From Tetrapyrgos nigripes (lineage: Eukaryota > Basidiomycota > Agaricomycetes > Agaricales > Campanellaceae): a DNA stretch of 64,000 nucleotides. Positions 32,368 to 42,062 of this stretch are shown here, piece after piece. Position numbers and translations under genes: made by a program. Each line of letters opens with the position of its first letter. The stretch's first letter is position 1. The notes under the pieces were generated by a model. The model was not told the DNA's origin and ran no database searches. It saw only the letters and a list, made by a program, of their open reading frames with translations. The stretch is taken from assembly GCA_013368315.1 (NCBI GenBank), contig JAACJM010000258.1:1-64000 (forward strand), given 5' to 3'.

Positions 32368-33131
32368 CTGTACCATTTCGACCAAAGGTTCAGCCTATGT
32401 TACGCGTTACACATTGATTTTGCCAGGACCCAGTTCAGAGTAAGCTATTACGCATTACGAATTTCATATATCCATATTGAGAAGGCAGGCCACTAAATAG
32501 CTAGTGTGGCACTGTGGTATGTGAAGGCTCCCATTTCTCCAGAATGCTACACGTGGTCACTATTTCTACTTTCTTCAAACGCCTAGCAAAAATGTGGGTA
32601 ATTGTTGCCAATTTGTTGGTGCCATCATCAGGCCCTGTTTCTGACAGGATGATCGACTATGATAGCATGGCAGACACCCAAAAAGGAGACTGCATGTGAC
32701 GAGCGTAAAAGTGGTGCAAAATGAGCCAGTCAAGATTTGGGGAGCATTTGGGTGTTAAGACTCTCTACCTAGCAGTAGTGGGAATCCTTCAGAGTAGTAT
32801 CATATAACTGGTGCAGGGCCAGCCCCTGCAGGGTGGCAAAGCCCGCTACCATTTGTGCTGGCTAGATGTTGGCTCAAGTAAATAGAGTCATTAGGAAAAA
32901 TCAGGCAGCCCTACTTTAGCTTGTATATGCACAATCTATGATTAATAATACCCAAGGGGGGGCGGGCTGTGGTTCCATGACATGGGGCTGGACAGTCAGT
33001 CAGTTGATTGGTCCTTAAAAAAAATTTTAGACACTTTTTTTTTGAGTGTATTCTGGCCTCCTGCTTGTCAATTTGAAACATTTCATGTCATTTTCCACAA
33101 GGATCATTAAAGGTAAGGTTGTAGTACCCCT
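32368..33131. other. Spacer, no gene seen
   Basis: Begins right after the duplication edge. The only structure is near 32950-33045, where GGTTCCATGACATGGGGC, CAGTCAGTCAGTTG and TTGGTCCTTAAAAAAAA resemble a short retroelement tail also seen near 40400-40500. No open frame with family features was found. Confidence 0.4.
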
Positions 33132-33136
33132 GCGCC

Positions 33137-34016
33137 TGTCATGAAGTGCATGCCATGGTATGTGCTTATATATGCTGGTCCAATAGTCCAGCCAAGCTGG
33201 ACATATCGCCCTTTTGGCATAGTGGTTAGTGGTACTGGCCTAATCATGACATTATGTCCAGCTTCAACCAGTTGAGGGTTCAACTCCTGGGGTGTACACA
33301 CATACAGGCAGAATTGAGTCACATGAGCTTGGACATGTGACAATAAGATTCATCAGTTTGCGCATGTGTATGGATCACCTGGGTCCCTGCTTGACTCTCG
33401 TATGATCGGCAGGCATGTCTCCAATAGACCACTGCCTGGGGGGCCAGTATATAATGCACACCTATGTCCTATAGGATTATGGGACATAATCCCTTAGCAG
33501 GGGGGTAATGTCATGAAGTGCATGCCATGGTATGTGCTTATATATGCCAGTCCAATAGTCCAGCCAAGCTGGACATATCGCCCTTTTGGCATAGTGGTTA
33601 GTGGTACCAGCCTAATCATGACATTAAATGTCACAAAGAGGCGAGTACTTAGATAGCAATAACGAGGAGCTACAGGCTTGACTCAACTAACAGACAGCAG
33701 TAAGGACTGGAACTACAGTGTCCATCAGTAAAGGTGAAAGAAGTAATGAAAAGGGGAATACACACCTGGTCCCAATGATGAAGAGGTCGAGATGGGGAAC
33801 CAGGTGTCAGGACAGGGTCTATATATGTAAAAGTAAAGCTGTAAGGGAGGCTGTAAGGAAAGCTGTAAGGGAAGCTGTCAAGAAGCTGTATCAAAGCTGT
33901 ATCAGAGAAATGAAAGGTCCGGTGTGTAGCATGTGGAACAAGAGTCATATGGTGTAAAGATCTGAGGATACAGAGATAAGAAGAAATAAATAGTACCAAA
34001 TATAGATGTCATGACA
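33137..34016 (+). mobile_element. Composite TRIM-like element with TSD GCGCC
   Basis: The 880-bp block is flanked by GCGCC at 33132-33136 and 34017-34021. Its left part has two 115-bp direct repeats, 33137-33251 and 33509-33623, each starting TGTCATGA and ending TCATGACA and differing at only a few bases. Between them are 257 bp ending in a purine-rich CAGGGGGGTAA right before the second repeat, as a polypurine tract would. The right part (33629-34016) is an LTR matching the reverse complement of 7685-7970. The repeats contain TGGCATAGTGG, a perfect tRNA-type A box; GGTTCAACTCC, a B box, follows at about 33285. No protein is encoded. Confidence 0.7.
33629..34016 (+). repeat. LTR related to the gypsy relic at 7685-7970
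   Basis: Begins TGTCACAAAGAGGC and ends GATGTCATGACA. Internal landmarks (TTAGATAGCAATAACGAGGA, ACCAGGTGTCAGGACAGGGT, AGTACCAAATATAGATGTCA) are complements of the 7685-7970 LTR. It contains extra AAAGCTGTAAGG repeats near 33840-33900. It forms the right part of the composite element with GCGCC duplications. Confidence 0.7.
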
Positions 34017-34283
34017 GCGCCTTATAATTAGGGTGAGCCTGCATATATTTTTGAGCATTTTTTGGCTATGACTCAGCCCTTCAGCCCTTGTGTCCTCAAC
34101 AATGTCAGGGTGGCCAGCCGGTTACTAGTCTTGATAAAGACTCATACACAAATCCTGGATTAAGGGTGGCTGGAGTAGCTGCCAAGGCATAGAACTTACA
34201 CTTACATTCTTTTGTTCATTCCTCGTGTGCCAGTGAGCTATAAATCAGATAGGCAATCTTCACCTTCTTCACCTCTATCACCC

Positions 34284-37200
34284 ATGTCCCTCCAGGTATG
34301 TGCCAAAGACCACTCATAATTGCCTGAAAACTCACTAATCTGCATCAGACAAACTCTGAGGGCCATGTCCAGTGCCATGAGTGCTATCAGTATATCAATC
34401 TTGGAGCTGCAGGTGCCAAATCCATTTACAAGATTCATGTTGGTCTAAAAGCATGCAAAGACACGAAAGCAAAGCAAGACAAGGACTGAGGACCCAAGCA
34501 AAAGACAATTACCTCCATGTTTGCAAAGGCACCCAAAGCTGTACCTGTTCCATCTCTCATCCAACCTCTGGAGCCTGTGCAGCCACTTGTCCTACAAAAT
34601 CATGGACCCAGTAAATCCACTGAGAAACCATCTGTGGGCCAAGTTCCATCCATTTCCCTTGATTCCACACCAAATCCTTGTCTGGAAGACCTACGAAAGC
34701 TCATAGCAAACCTACCTAGTGACATGGATGAAGCTGGGCTGAATGATGAATTAGCTGTGTTTGCATTTGGAGACCCACCAGGTGGAATTGTTGTTGAAGA
34801 TAAAACTGAGTTGGGAGACATGGGACCCTGTATTGAATAGACTGTTACAGAGGCCAGTGGAGAAGTTAGTAGAGTTGATAAAATGGGGAGACTGGGGAAT
34901 ACAGGCACTGTATCATGTGTTTGTGTATTTGGTCAGAGAAGGGCTTGATGTGATGCTGCTTGAAGGGAAAATTGAGCAAGTGATCAAGGCCATAGAACAA
35001 AAGTAGGTTATCCAGTTATGCAAGCTTTTTCTTTACTCACAGTTTTGTCATTAGATTAGAATCCATCTCCTTGGGTCATGGCAAAATGCACAGAGCCCTA
35101 TTCATTGTCTTCTGATCCTATTGACATTGATGCACTCTCAGACACACCAGTTGATCCAGCTTCCATACCAGCTGAATCTGTTCATAGTGCTTCAAGGCAT
35201 TGTCCTGGGATTTGCATTGATTTTCCTGAAGGAAAAACTCCCCATTTGTCATATCTGTCTGGTCTTCATGATCAGTTTGGAGACCCCTGGGACTACACTG
35301 TCAAGCATGGAGTAATGACTCTGTTTGTGGCGTCATGTCGTCCACTGCAACAGAGAGAGGAACTTTGTGGAGCTTGTCAGTGGCTGAAGGAAGATGGAAG
35401 ATTGAAAGGGATATTAGAAAGAATGGAGGGAGGAATACACGAGAATACACCATTAGCCTATCATAGCATTGGCAGTTTGCAGACCATAAACCATAGGAAG
35501 CAAGGAGCTGTCCAAACCCTTTGGCTACAGGGTTTGAATAATGCTTGAAAGATGGTTCAGAAAGAGGGGGCCCTTGACATGCATAAACAGTGGATTATGG
35601 TGATAGGAAGTGGGAACTCGAAGGTGGAACAAGTGGAGAAACTAGTCATGATTGGGCTAAGACAGGGATATGGAGTGAAAGGCTTGATGGAAATGTATTC
35701 AAAAGTGGCGATGGGATTATATCAACCTCATACCTATTCAGAAGAGGAGGAATTGAAAGCTCACCTGTTGTGGAGAATGGGTGGATGTCAGGCATTGATT
35801 TTTGGATACAAAGCATTGGGCTTACTTTCATATGACAAGACTCATCAATTATCCCTCATTTCTGCCATTCAGCCCTCAGCATATTCTCCCAGCTTCACCA
35901 ATATCAAAAAGAATGTCCCTTCTTCATTCGAAGCTATCTCAGAATTGATACCAGAAAGAAAAATCTTGCACCAAATCTTGATGTTCAACGAGTTGAAGAT
36001 AGAGAGCCATTTGTGCTGGCAGAAGGATACAAACTTGGTTATTGGCATCCGTCACAAGCATTCCCACTGTGTTTCTTTGGATTTCAAGGCTGTGGATGAT
36101 GCTCATGTCTTGGTTGATGCACTGGCAAAGAATGAAATTCATTTTGCTTCTGAGATAGCTTCTATTCATCACTTGTCATCTCCATGTGGCTAATGTGTCT
36201 GTATAGGCAACTGTGGGAGCAATTGGACTACTCACCAATGATCATTGCTTGCATTCAGCCCATCCAATCCTAATTTCTGGATCCTGTAAGCAGGAGAGCA
36301 AGCTGGATCACGCAAAAATCATTTCTGAAACACTCAAGGCAGCTGCCAGTAGTACTGGTTTATGCACCCTGAGTATTGATTCAGATGGGGAAGCTCACTG
36401 TGGTGAAGCTATTGTTTGACTCACATTCAAGTACACACTCCCTAGCACCTCTTCCATTTTCCCATTAATATCCAATCTTACCTTGATGAATCTCGAAGTC
36501 AGTGACAATGATATTACCAGAAACAAAGATGCCAAACATGTCTTTAAACAATATCAAAACTGCCTTTTATGTGACAATGGAATCATGGTTCTAGGTGTTC
36601 GTATAACACAGTCAACTCTTCATACCCTCATTCATAATGGTGTTTCATCTATCTGGATCAATGACCTTTTGAAACCCAATGACCAACAGGATGTCAAACT
36701 CTTGTATGACTTGCTCTGAGAGATTTGATCTCTGGAAGATGTTTCAAACATCTCAGAGAATCCTACATTCATCTCAGCTCAACGTGCACTTTGTAAAATG
36801 GGTCATTTGTACCAGTATCTATTGCTCCCATACATTTGCGTTGATATGTCCTTGGCAGAGCAGCTCGTAAATCTCAGTGCAGCTGCTCATCTAGTACTAT
36901 CATTATGGGTTGGAAATAGTGGAGACAAGAACAAGTCCTTGGTCTTGATGTCATCATAGCTATACATCAACACAATGATTATGATCAAAAATGTGTTCTT
37001 TTGCATTGCAAAGATTCAGGTGGATGATCCAGATGGAAAATGCTATATCATCTCATTTGGTACTGACTGTTTGGAGCTTGTGTTTGCAGATACTAGGACC
37101 TGCATCGGGAACAGTGCTAATATGGATGTCTTGCAGCTTGGAGATTGGATTACTGGATGAACAAAGATAGCAACCATACATGCCAAGATGCCCCAATGGA

Positions 37201-38000
37201 ACACGATAGCCATGCAGCTCAAGCTGCCCGCACTCTCCATGCTGGAGTTGACCACATATCTCCTGGTATGTGGCAAGGTGATGTGTATGTGAAATCAGTC
37301 ACTATACTCACCTGCCAGAGACTTGGACAACAGAAAGTCAAGAATGAATTTCCTGACCTTCAGGAAATACTTTCAAACCTCCATCTAGATGCTGACATTT
37401 TACACCCACATGGTGTTGATATGGTCAAAAAGCTGCATCTCACTCCCAATGACAGTCTAGATTCTCCCAAAGCTAGCTCTGATCCATCAGCAAATAAACC
37501 TGAACAACCAAATATGATATGGGAAGAAGCACTTGCAATGGATGACAGTGAATCAGGCAGAGGTTCTCACTCAACAACTTTTGCATTGGATGGAAAGAGT
37601 GTATACAAGGAAACTTACCTCAAAAGTATATCCACACATCTCAGAACAAGCCCAAACTCTGTAGATCCTCTCAAAAGGGTAGCCAACATTGCAGACGACT
37701 ACATACCTGGCCCAGAAGTCATCTCCGATACCTCTGAAGATCTTCTCTCTATTCATTCTCCCATCTCGACTCTCATTTGCTGCAACAACCATTTATTTCT
37801 TGCTATTGGAGAGGTACTTGATATTACATATCAGTCCAAACGCTCCAAACTATCAGACCCAACGATGTTCATCACCTTTCAACTTCTCCTCCTCAGAATG
37901 GCAATGACAAGTGATTCTGACAGCCAGCATGATTGGGTTTGGTCAAGAAGTTGCGGTAGTTCATATCGAATCTTGGGGCAGTTAGCAACTCCCATTAATC
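34284..38000 (+). pseudogene. Unnamed large basidiomycete family, N-terminal and core region
   Basis: A short first exon (MSLQ, 34284-34295) and a 53-bp intron lead to HVQCHECYQYINLGAAGAKS then YKIHVGLKAC, a C-C-H-C finger, followed by QKTITSMFAK, which loosely resembles a PCNA-binding box. Then come LLEGKIEQVIKAIEQ, the PEGKTPHLSYLSGLHDQFGD block, LLWRMGGCQALIFGYKALGL, HQILMFNELKIESHLCW, ILISGSCKQESKLDHAKI, MNLEVSDNDITRNKDAKHVF and MIMIKNVFFCIAKIQVDDPD. I recognise this order from an unnamed protein family present in many copies in Agaricomycetes. Lesions include TGA at 34487, a frameshift near 34830, TGA at 36418-36420 and several frame changes after 36700. Function is unknown; multi-copy decay suggests a mobile or selfish origin. 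Confidence 0.7.
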
Positions 38001-38606
38001 TGTCAGGAACAGGTCAGGCTGAGTACTGGTAACCTCTCAGGCCACCACACAGAGGCAATAGACAATGACAAGACAAGTAGAATAGATAGATAGTGAGTAA
38101 GCCAAAGGTAGGCCTATGTCAACATAGTACTGAGGCAAGCTGAGCAGTATGGATCTAAGGGATACAAGTGGACAGACTAGAGACCTATCTATGAAGCCCT
38201 GAAGTATATATGATCAAAGGAATGAAGAGATGAAGCCTAGATCAATAGGTACTGATGGAAAGGAAGAACTATGGAGAAATAAAGGAACAATGGAAGAATC
38301 AAGGAGAAACAAGGTAGAACTATGGAAAAACAAGGAAGAACTATGGAGAAACACCTGGAAGAACTATAGAAGTGACAGGAACAAAGGAAGCGAAGTGAAG
38401 AAGGAAAACAAAGAGAAACAAGATCTGGATAAGCCAAAGTACTGGAAAGAAGACTAGAAGCAAAAGGAATGATGGAAGCAAAGCAAGAAGAGGGAAAACA
38501 AAGAGGAACAAGATCTGGATAAGCCAAAGTACTGGAAAGAAGACTAAAAGCAAAAGAATGAAGGAAAACAGGGTTTGAAGACAAAGGCATGAAGAGATTC
38601 ATGACA
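38001..38606 (+). mobile_element. Solo LTR with TSD TAATC, inserted in coding sequence
   Basis: The 606-bp block begins TGTCAGGAACAGG and ends GATTCATGACA, with TAATC at 37996-38000 and 38607-38611. It is the longer relative of 9933-10358; the extra length is AAGAACTATGGAGAAA-type purine repeats at 38250-38560. It interrupts the large pseudogene. Strand is arbitrary but the same as for 9933-10358. Confidence 0.9.
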
Positions 38607-38611
38607 TAATC

Positions 38612-40214
38612 CCAATGTATCAACTCGTACACCAGAAAACCCAACCTACATCGTCCAAAGCACCTTCTTGTGCACTCTCAGAATGTCAATGCTTGAGAAG
38701 CTTGATGTGGAAGACAGCCTGCAAATTCCGAGTGTTGATCCTTCTCCTGAATTCCCATATACTGAGCCAGGAGGACGTTCCTGCTTTGTCTGTGAAGCAG
38801 ACAGTAAGGAAAGTCAAATCTTGGATGCTGCAGTCCAAAATGTACCCACTGTACACCTCCTGTTGCTTATCCAAAGCCAGGCAACAAATTATCGAGCATG
38901 TTGCTGCTCATATTCTATTTGACCCCAACATGGATGCAGAGTCCGAACCATGCAGTATGTGCATGCAACCGTATCCTGCATGTCACTGGCACCTTAACTG
39001 GAAAGGGGATCAAATCAACTGGGCAAAATCCACCTGTGCAAATTTGGTCAGATTCAAATATAATATCACAGTTGAATCTTCACCTACGAGTCCATGCACT
39101 AATGTACCAAAGCACTGTCCTGAGTGTAATGAAAAGGCACCCACCATCTGGTCTTACAACTTTATTGCACATATGAAGAAGAAACATCTGCACATAGACG
39201 CAAATGTGGTCAGGGAAAGGAGACCAACTTAATCAAAAATATATGGGCCAATCAACACAAGGAGAAATGTATATGGGCACAAAAGAAGAAGCATGTTGTT
39301 ATTTCGGAAGCTCACAGTTCTAGACTTGCACTACTGTAAGTTCCCCTTCCTTCCCTATACACACCCACTCACTGTAAGCTAGGGAGAATACCACAATCAT
39401 GCCTGAAAACAAGAATTCAGATCAAGAGTCTGGGATTATTGACATTGACCTGAACTGTGATACTGGTGATTCTGATGAAATCAGCTCAAATCCAGATGAG
39501 GATCAAGGAAGAAATGATAATATCTCACCTTGCTTCAACAACAATGATATGGTCTATCTAGATTACAAGGGTAGGTGACAATTGTTGGCATTAAACAGAT
39601 TCTCATTTGATACTTACAGAAACAGATACTCCACAAGATATCGCAGAGGGTACTCTTAACAACCAGGGTGATGTGAACACTGGGAATCCAAATGCAGGTA
39701 AATATCAAAAGAACTAGGATCACAGTGATTACTCACAGAGCCAATAGAGAACGAGGATCTGTGTACTGCTGAAAGGAATGGCAACATAGAAGAAAATACC
39801 ACTTCACTTAACAGTCTGGGTGAAGATAAGTGTTATTACTATTCACAAATGATGAAAAGACCAAGGATAGAAAATTTACAGTGTAGACAGGGCTGGAAAA
39901 CAAGTCTGCTCTTTCCAATCAGCCGCTACGAGAACAAGTGGAAGAAAACATACCACAACACAGAAGGCAACTGATCAGGTTTCATATGGCACTTGTATCT
40001 GTGATACTCCCATTGTAAATCCCGATGACCCATTCATCATAAAATGTTGAGGTACTGGAAATGCCAATGGATGTGAAACAGGTTATGTAAGTATAATTTT
40101 CACTGCTATCTCAATAAACAAGATACTTACCTGAATGTATAGTACCATCTAGCATGCACTAGTTTATCCAGGCACATAGCTAATTGGGTTTGTGAAGCCT
40201 GCAGAGCCCAATGA
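38612..40214 (+). pseudogene. Unnamed large basidiomycete family, C-terminal fingers
   Basis: The interrupted gene continues in frame after the solo LTR. Blocks seen are GGRSCFVCEADSKES, then in another frame AAHILFDPNMDAESEPCSMC, CPECNEKAPTIWSYN followed by HMKKKH (a C-C-H-H finger), and VISEAHSSRLALL ending at a GTAAGT donor near 39332. Further exons read MPENKNSDQESGIIDIDLN and TDTPQDIAEGTLNNQGDVNT with GT-AG introns, then GTCICDTPIVNPDDPFIIKC, GCETGY, an intron at 40086-40141, and YHLACTSLSRHIANWVCEAC ending RAQ* at 40212-40214. The last part has the Cys/His spacing of a PHD-like finger. A TGA at 40048-40050 and earlier frame changes mark decay. Confidence 0.68.
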
Positions 40215-41345
40215 AGTTCAAAGCGCACCAAGCGTACCTAGGTATCAGTATGATATTTACATTATAACATAGATACATAGATTTTATGTGGAAGTCTCAT
40301 AAAACAATACACCTTACTGGTAGGATGCCACTCTGAAAACTTTGGGTAGATATGCGTTGATGGTCATGGTGGTTCGAGTCGAAGCAGTAATATGACATGC
40401 CGCTAGCACGTGGGAGTTACTAAATTTGGCGATTACCTAACCCAATGGTCGGTCGGTCGGCCAGTTGGGCCTTAAAAAAAAATCGACTCTATGTCTTTAA
40501 AAAAAAATCCCCCCCCCCCCTTGTGTGGCAAATGGATGTTGAAACTGAATTTAGGCGAGTAAGGACAAGAGGTAAGGTAAGATCTGACTGATTCTGACAA
40601 GCGTCAGGTATTCGGTATACCGTATTGATGGCCGAGAAAGAAGCTCTCTCTCAGACGTTAGAAACGTTTACGAGGCCCTTTAGGGTCTCGTTCTTATAAC
40701 ATGACGCTCCCGCGTGTGGCTGTGCTCGATAGGTGTACCGGTTTCCGGTGCCATTTGATCACCGTAGCCGGTCACCGGCTTTTGCTGCACAAACGCGTGG
40801 TCTGCAACGCACTTGTTCCGCAACGTCATCATCCTTCACACCTACTCGCCATTTCTCAAGCTAACAACGTTTCGAGGCCTTTTACGAACTTATCCTTATA
40901 ATATGAGGCTCCCGTTTATAGCTATTCAATTTAGATATACAAATTTCTCAAGATTTTCTTTCTAATTTCCATGATAAGTAGAAGCCAGTACCGTCATACC
41001 GAACAGTTGACAGCGCTCATTTAGCGCTTCTTGCCACTCCCTTTCCTTTTGGGCCTCGTCATTGCCACACGCAGTGGTGGCCCACATCTCCTTCATGGTG
41101 TCATTCTCACCCACCGCGTCGACGACAAGAAGGCCAGCAAACAAAGCACCCTTTACTCTCCTCCCTCCCGCCCATCGTGAGCTCGTACATTGACACGAAT
41201 GCAGAAGATGTAAATAATCTCCATAACAATCAAATACTTACATACTAGTACTGAAATATAGCTTGCGAAAAGAGCCCCTTCACGATACGACCTGCCCTAA
41301 AGTGATGACATCATATCACATGGCCTCCAACAAGGTTGACCTGGT
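40215..41345. other. Spacer with SINE-like tail and a direct repeat
   Basis: At 40340-40500 a GGTTCGAGTCG box-B-like word is followed by GGTCGGTCGGTCGGCCAGTT, CCTTAAAAAAAA and an 11-C run, resembling the tail near 33000. At 40665-40713 and 40868-40914 a degenerate direct repeat recurs (GTTTACGAGGCCCTTT / GTTTCGAGGCCTTTT, both followed by CTTATAA and GCTCCCG). A minus frame at 40962-41144 looks protein-like (KEMWATTACGNDEAQKERE) but no family was recognised. ATG at 41320 precedes the transposon at 41346. Confidence 0.45.
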
Positions 41346-42062
41346 CACAGCGGGGCGCGGAGCATATTTGCCAGCCATTTTTGTGCACTCTTAAATGACG
41401 GATAGTTCACACGATTTTGGGTGAGATAAAATTGATTGTATTAGCTGCCAAAAAAGGGGTCGCAAAAGCTCAAATTATGTGCTCAAGTTTTTCCATGCTA
41501 AACTTTTTATTCATTCATGACCAAAAAAGGGAAGCAAATAGTATTCAAATTCTGATACGTGAGAAAATGCAAAAAAGGTATGATCACTATTTGTGTGCCG
41601 GATTCCGGCGAGTAAAAGGAAAAGCACTGCGGATGGGAAAAATCTAAACTTAAATGACGGATTTTTGCTCGGCACCGGACCTACTCCATATAGTACCGAT
41701 TTGAGGCCAATATTCCATATGGAGTATGCCCGGCTGCTGAGAAAAATCGGTAATTTAAGTTCATGTTTTTCAATGCCCCAGGGAATTCATTTTACTTGCC
41801 GGAATCCAGCACACAAATATTGATCATACCTTTTGCGCATTTTCTTACAAATCAAAACTCGAATACTATTTACTTCCCTTTTTTGGTCATGAATGAATAA
41901 AAAGTTTAGCACGGAAAAGCTTAAGCGCATAATTTGAGCTTTTGCGACCCAGTTTTTTAGTAGTAAATACGACGGATTTTATCTCACCCAAAATCATGTG
42001 AACTATCCGTCATTTAAGAATGCACAAAAATGGCTGACAAATATGCTCCGCGCCCCGCTGTG
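41346..42062. mobile_element. CACAGCGG long-TIR element at the deacetylase 5' end
   Basis: This 717-bp copy is very similar to 24970-25687, with the same CACAGCGGGGCGCGGAGCAT and complementary end. Flanking triplets are GGT (41343-41345) and CGT (42063-42065), an imperfect 3-bp duplication. Its right end reads ATGGCTGACAAATATGCTCC in the frame of the downstream deacetylase gene. Confidence 0.88.

Noticed and set aside
33195..33295. A functional tRNA gene
   Set aside because: A and B boxes match, but the T-stem and acceptor stem do not pair well and no clear anticodon stem was found; a tRNA-derived element is more likely.
38230..38580. Charged Lys/Glu-rich ORF in the 38-kb LTR
   Set aside because: It is a purine-rich simple-repeat expansion within an LTR, not a gene.
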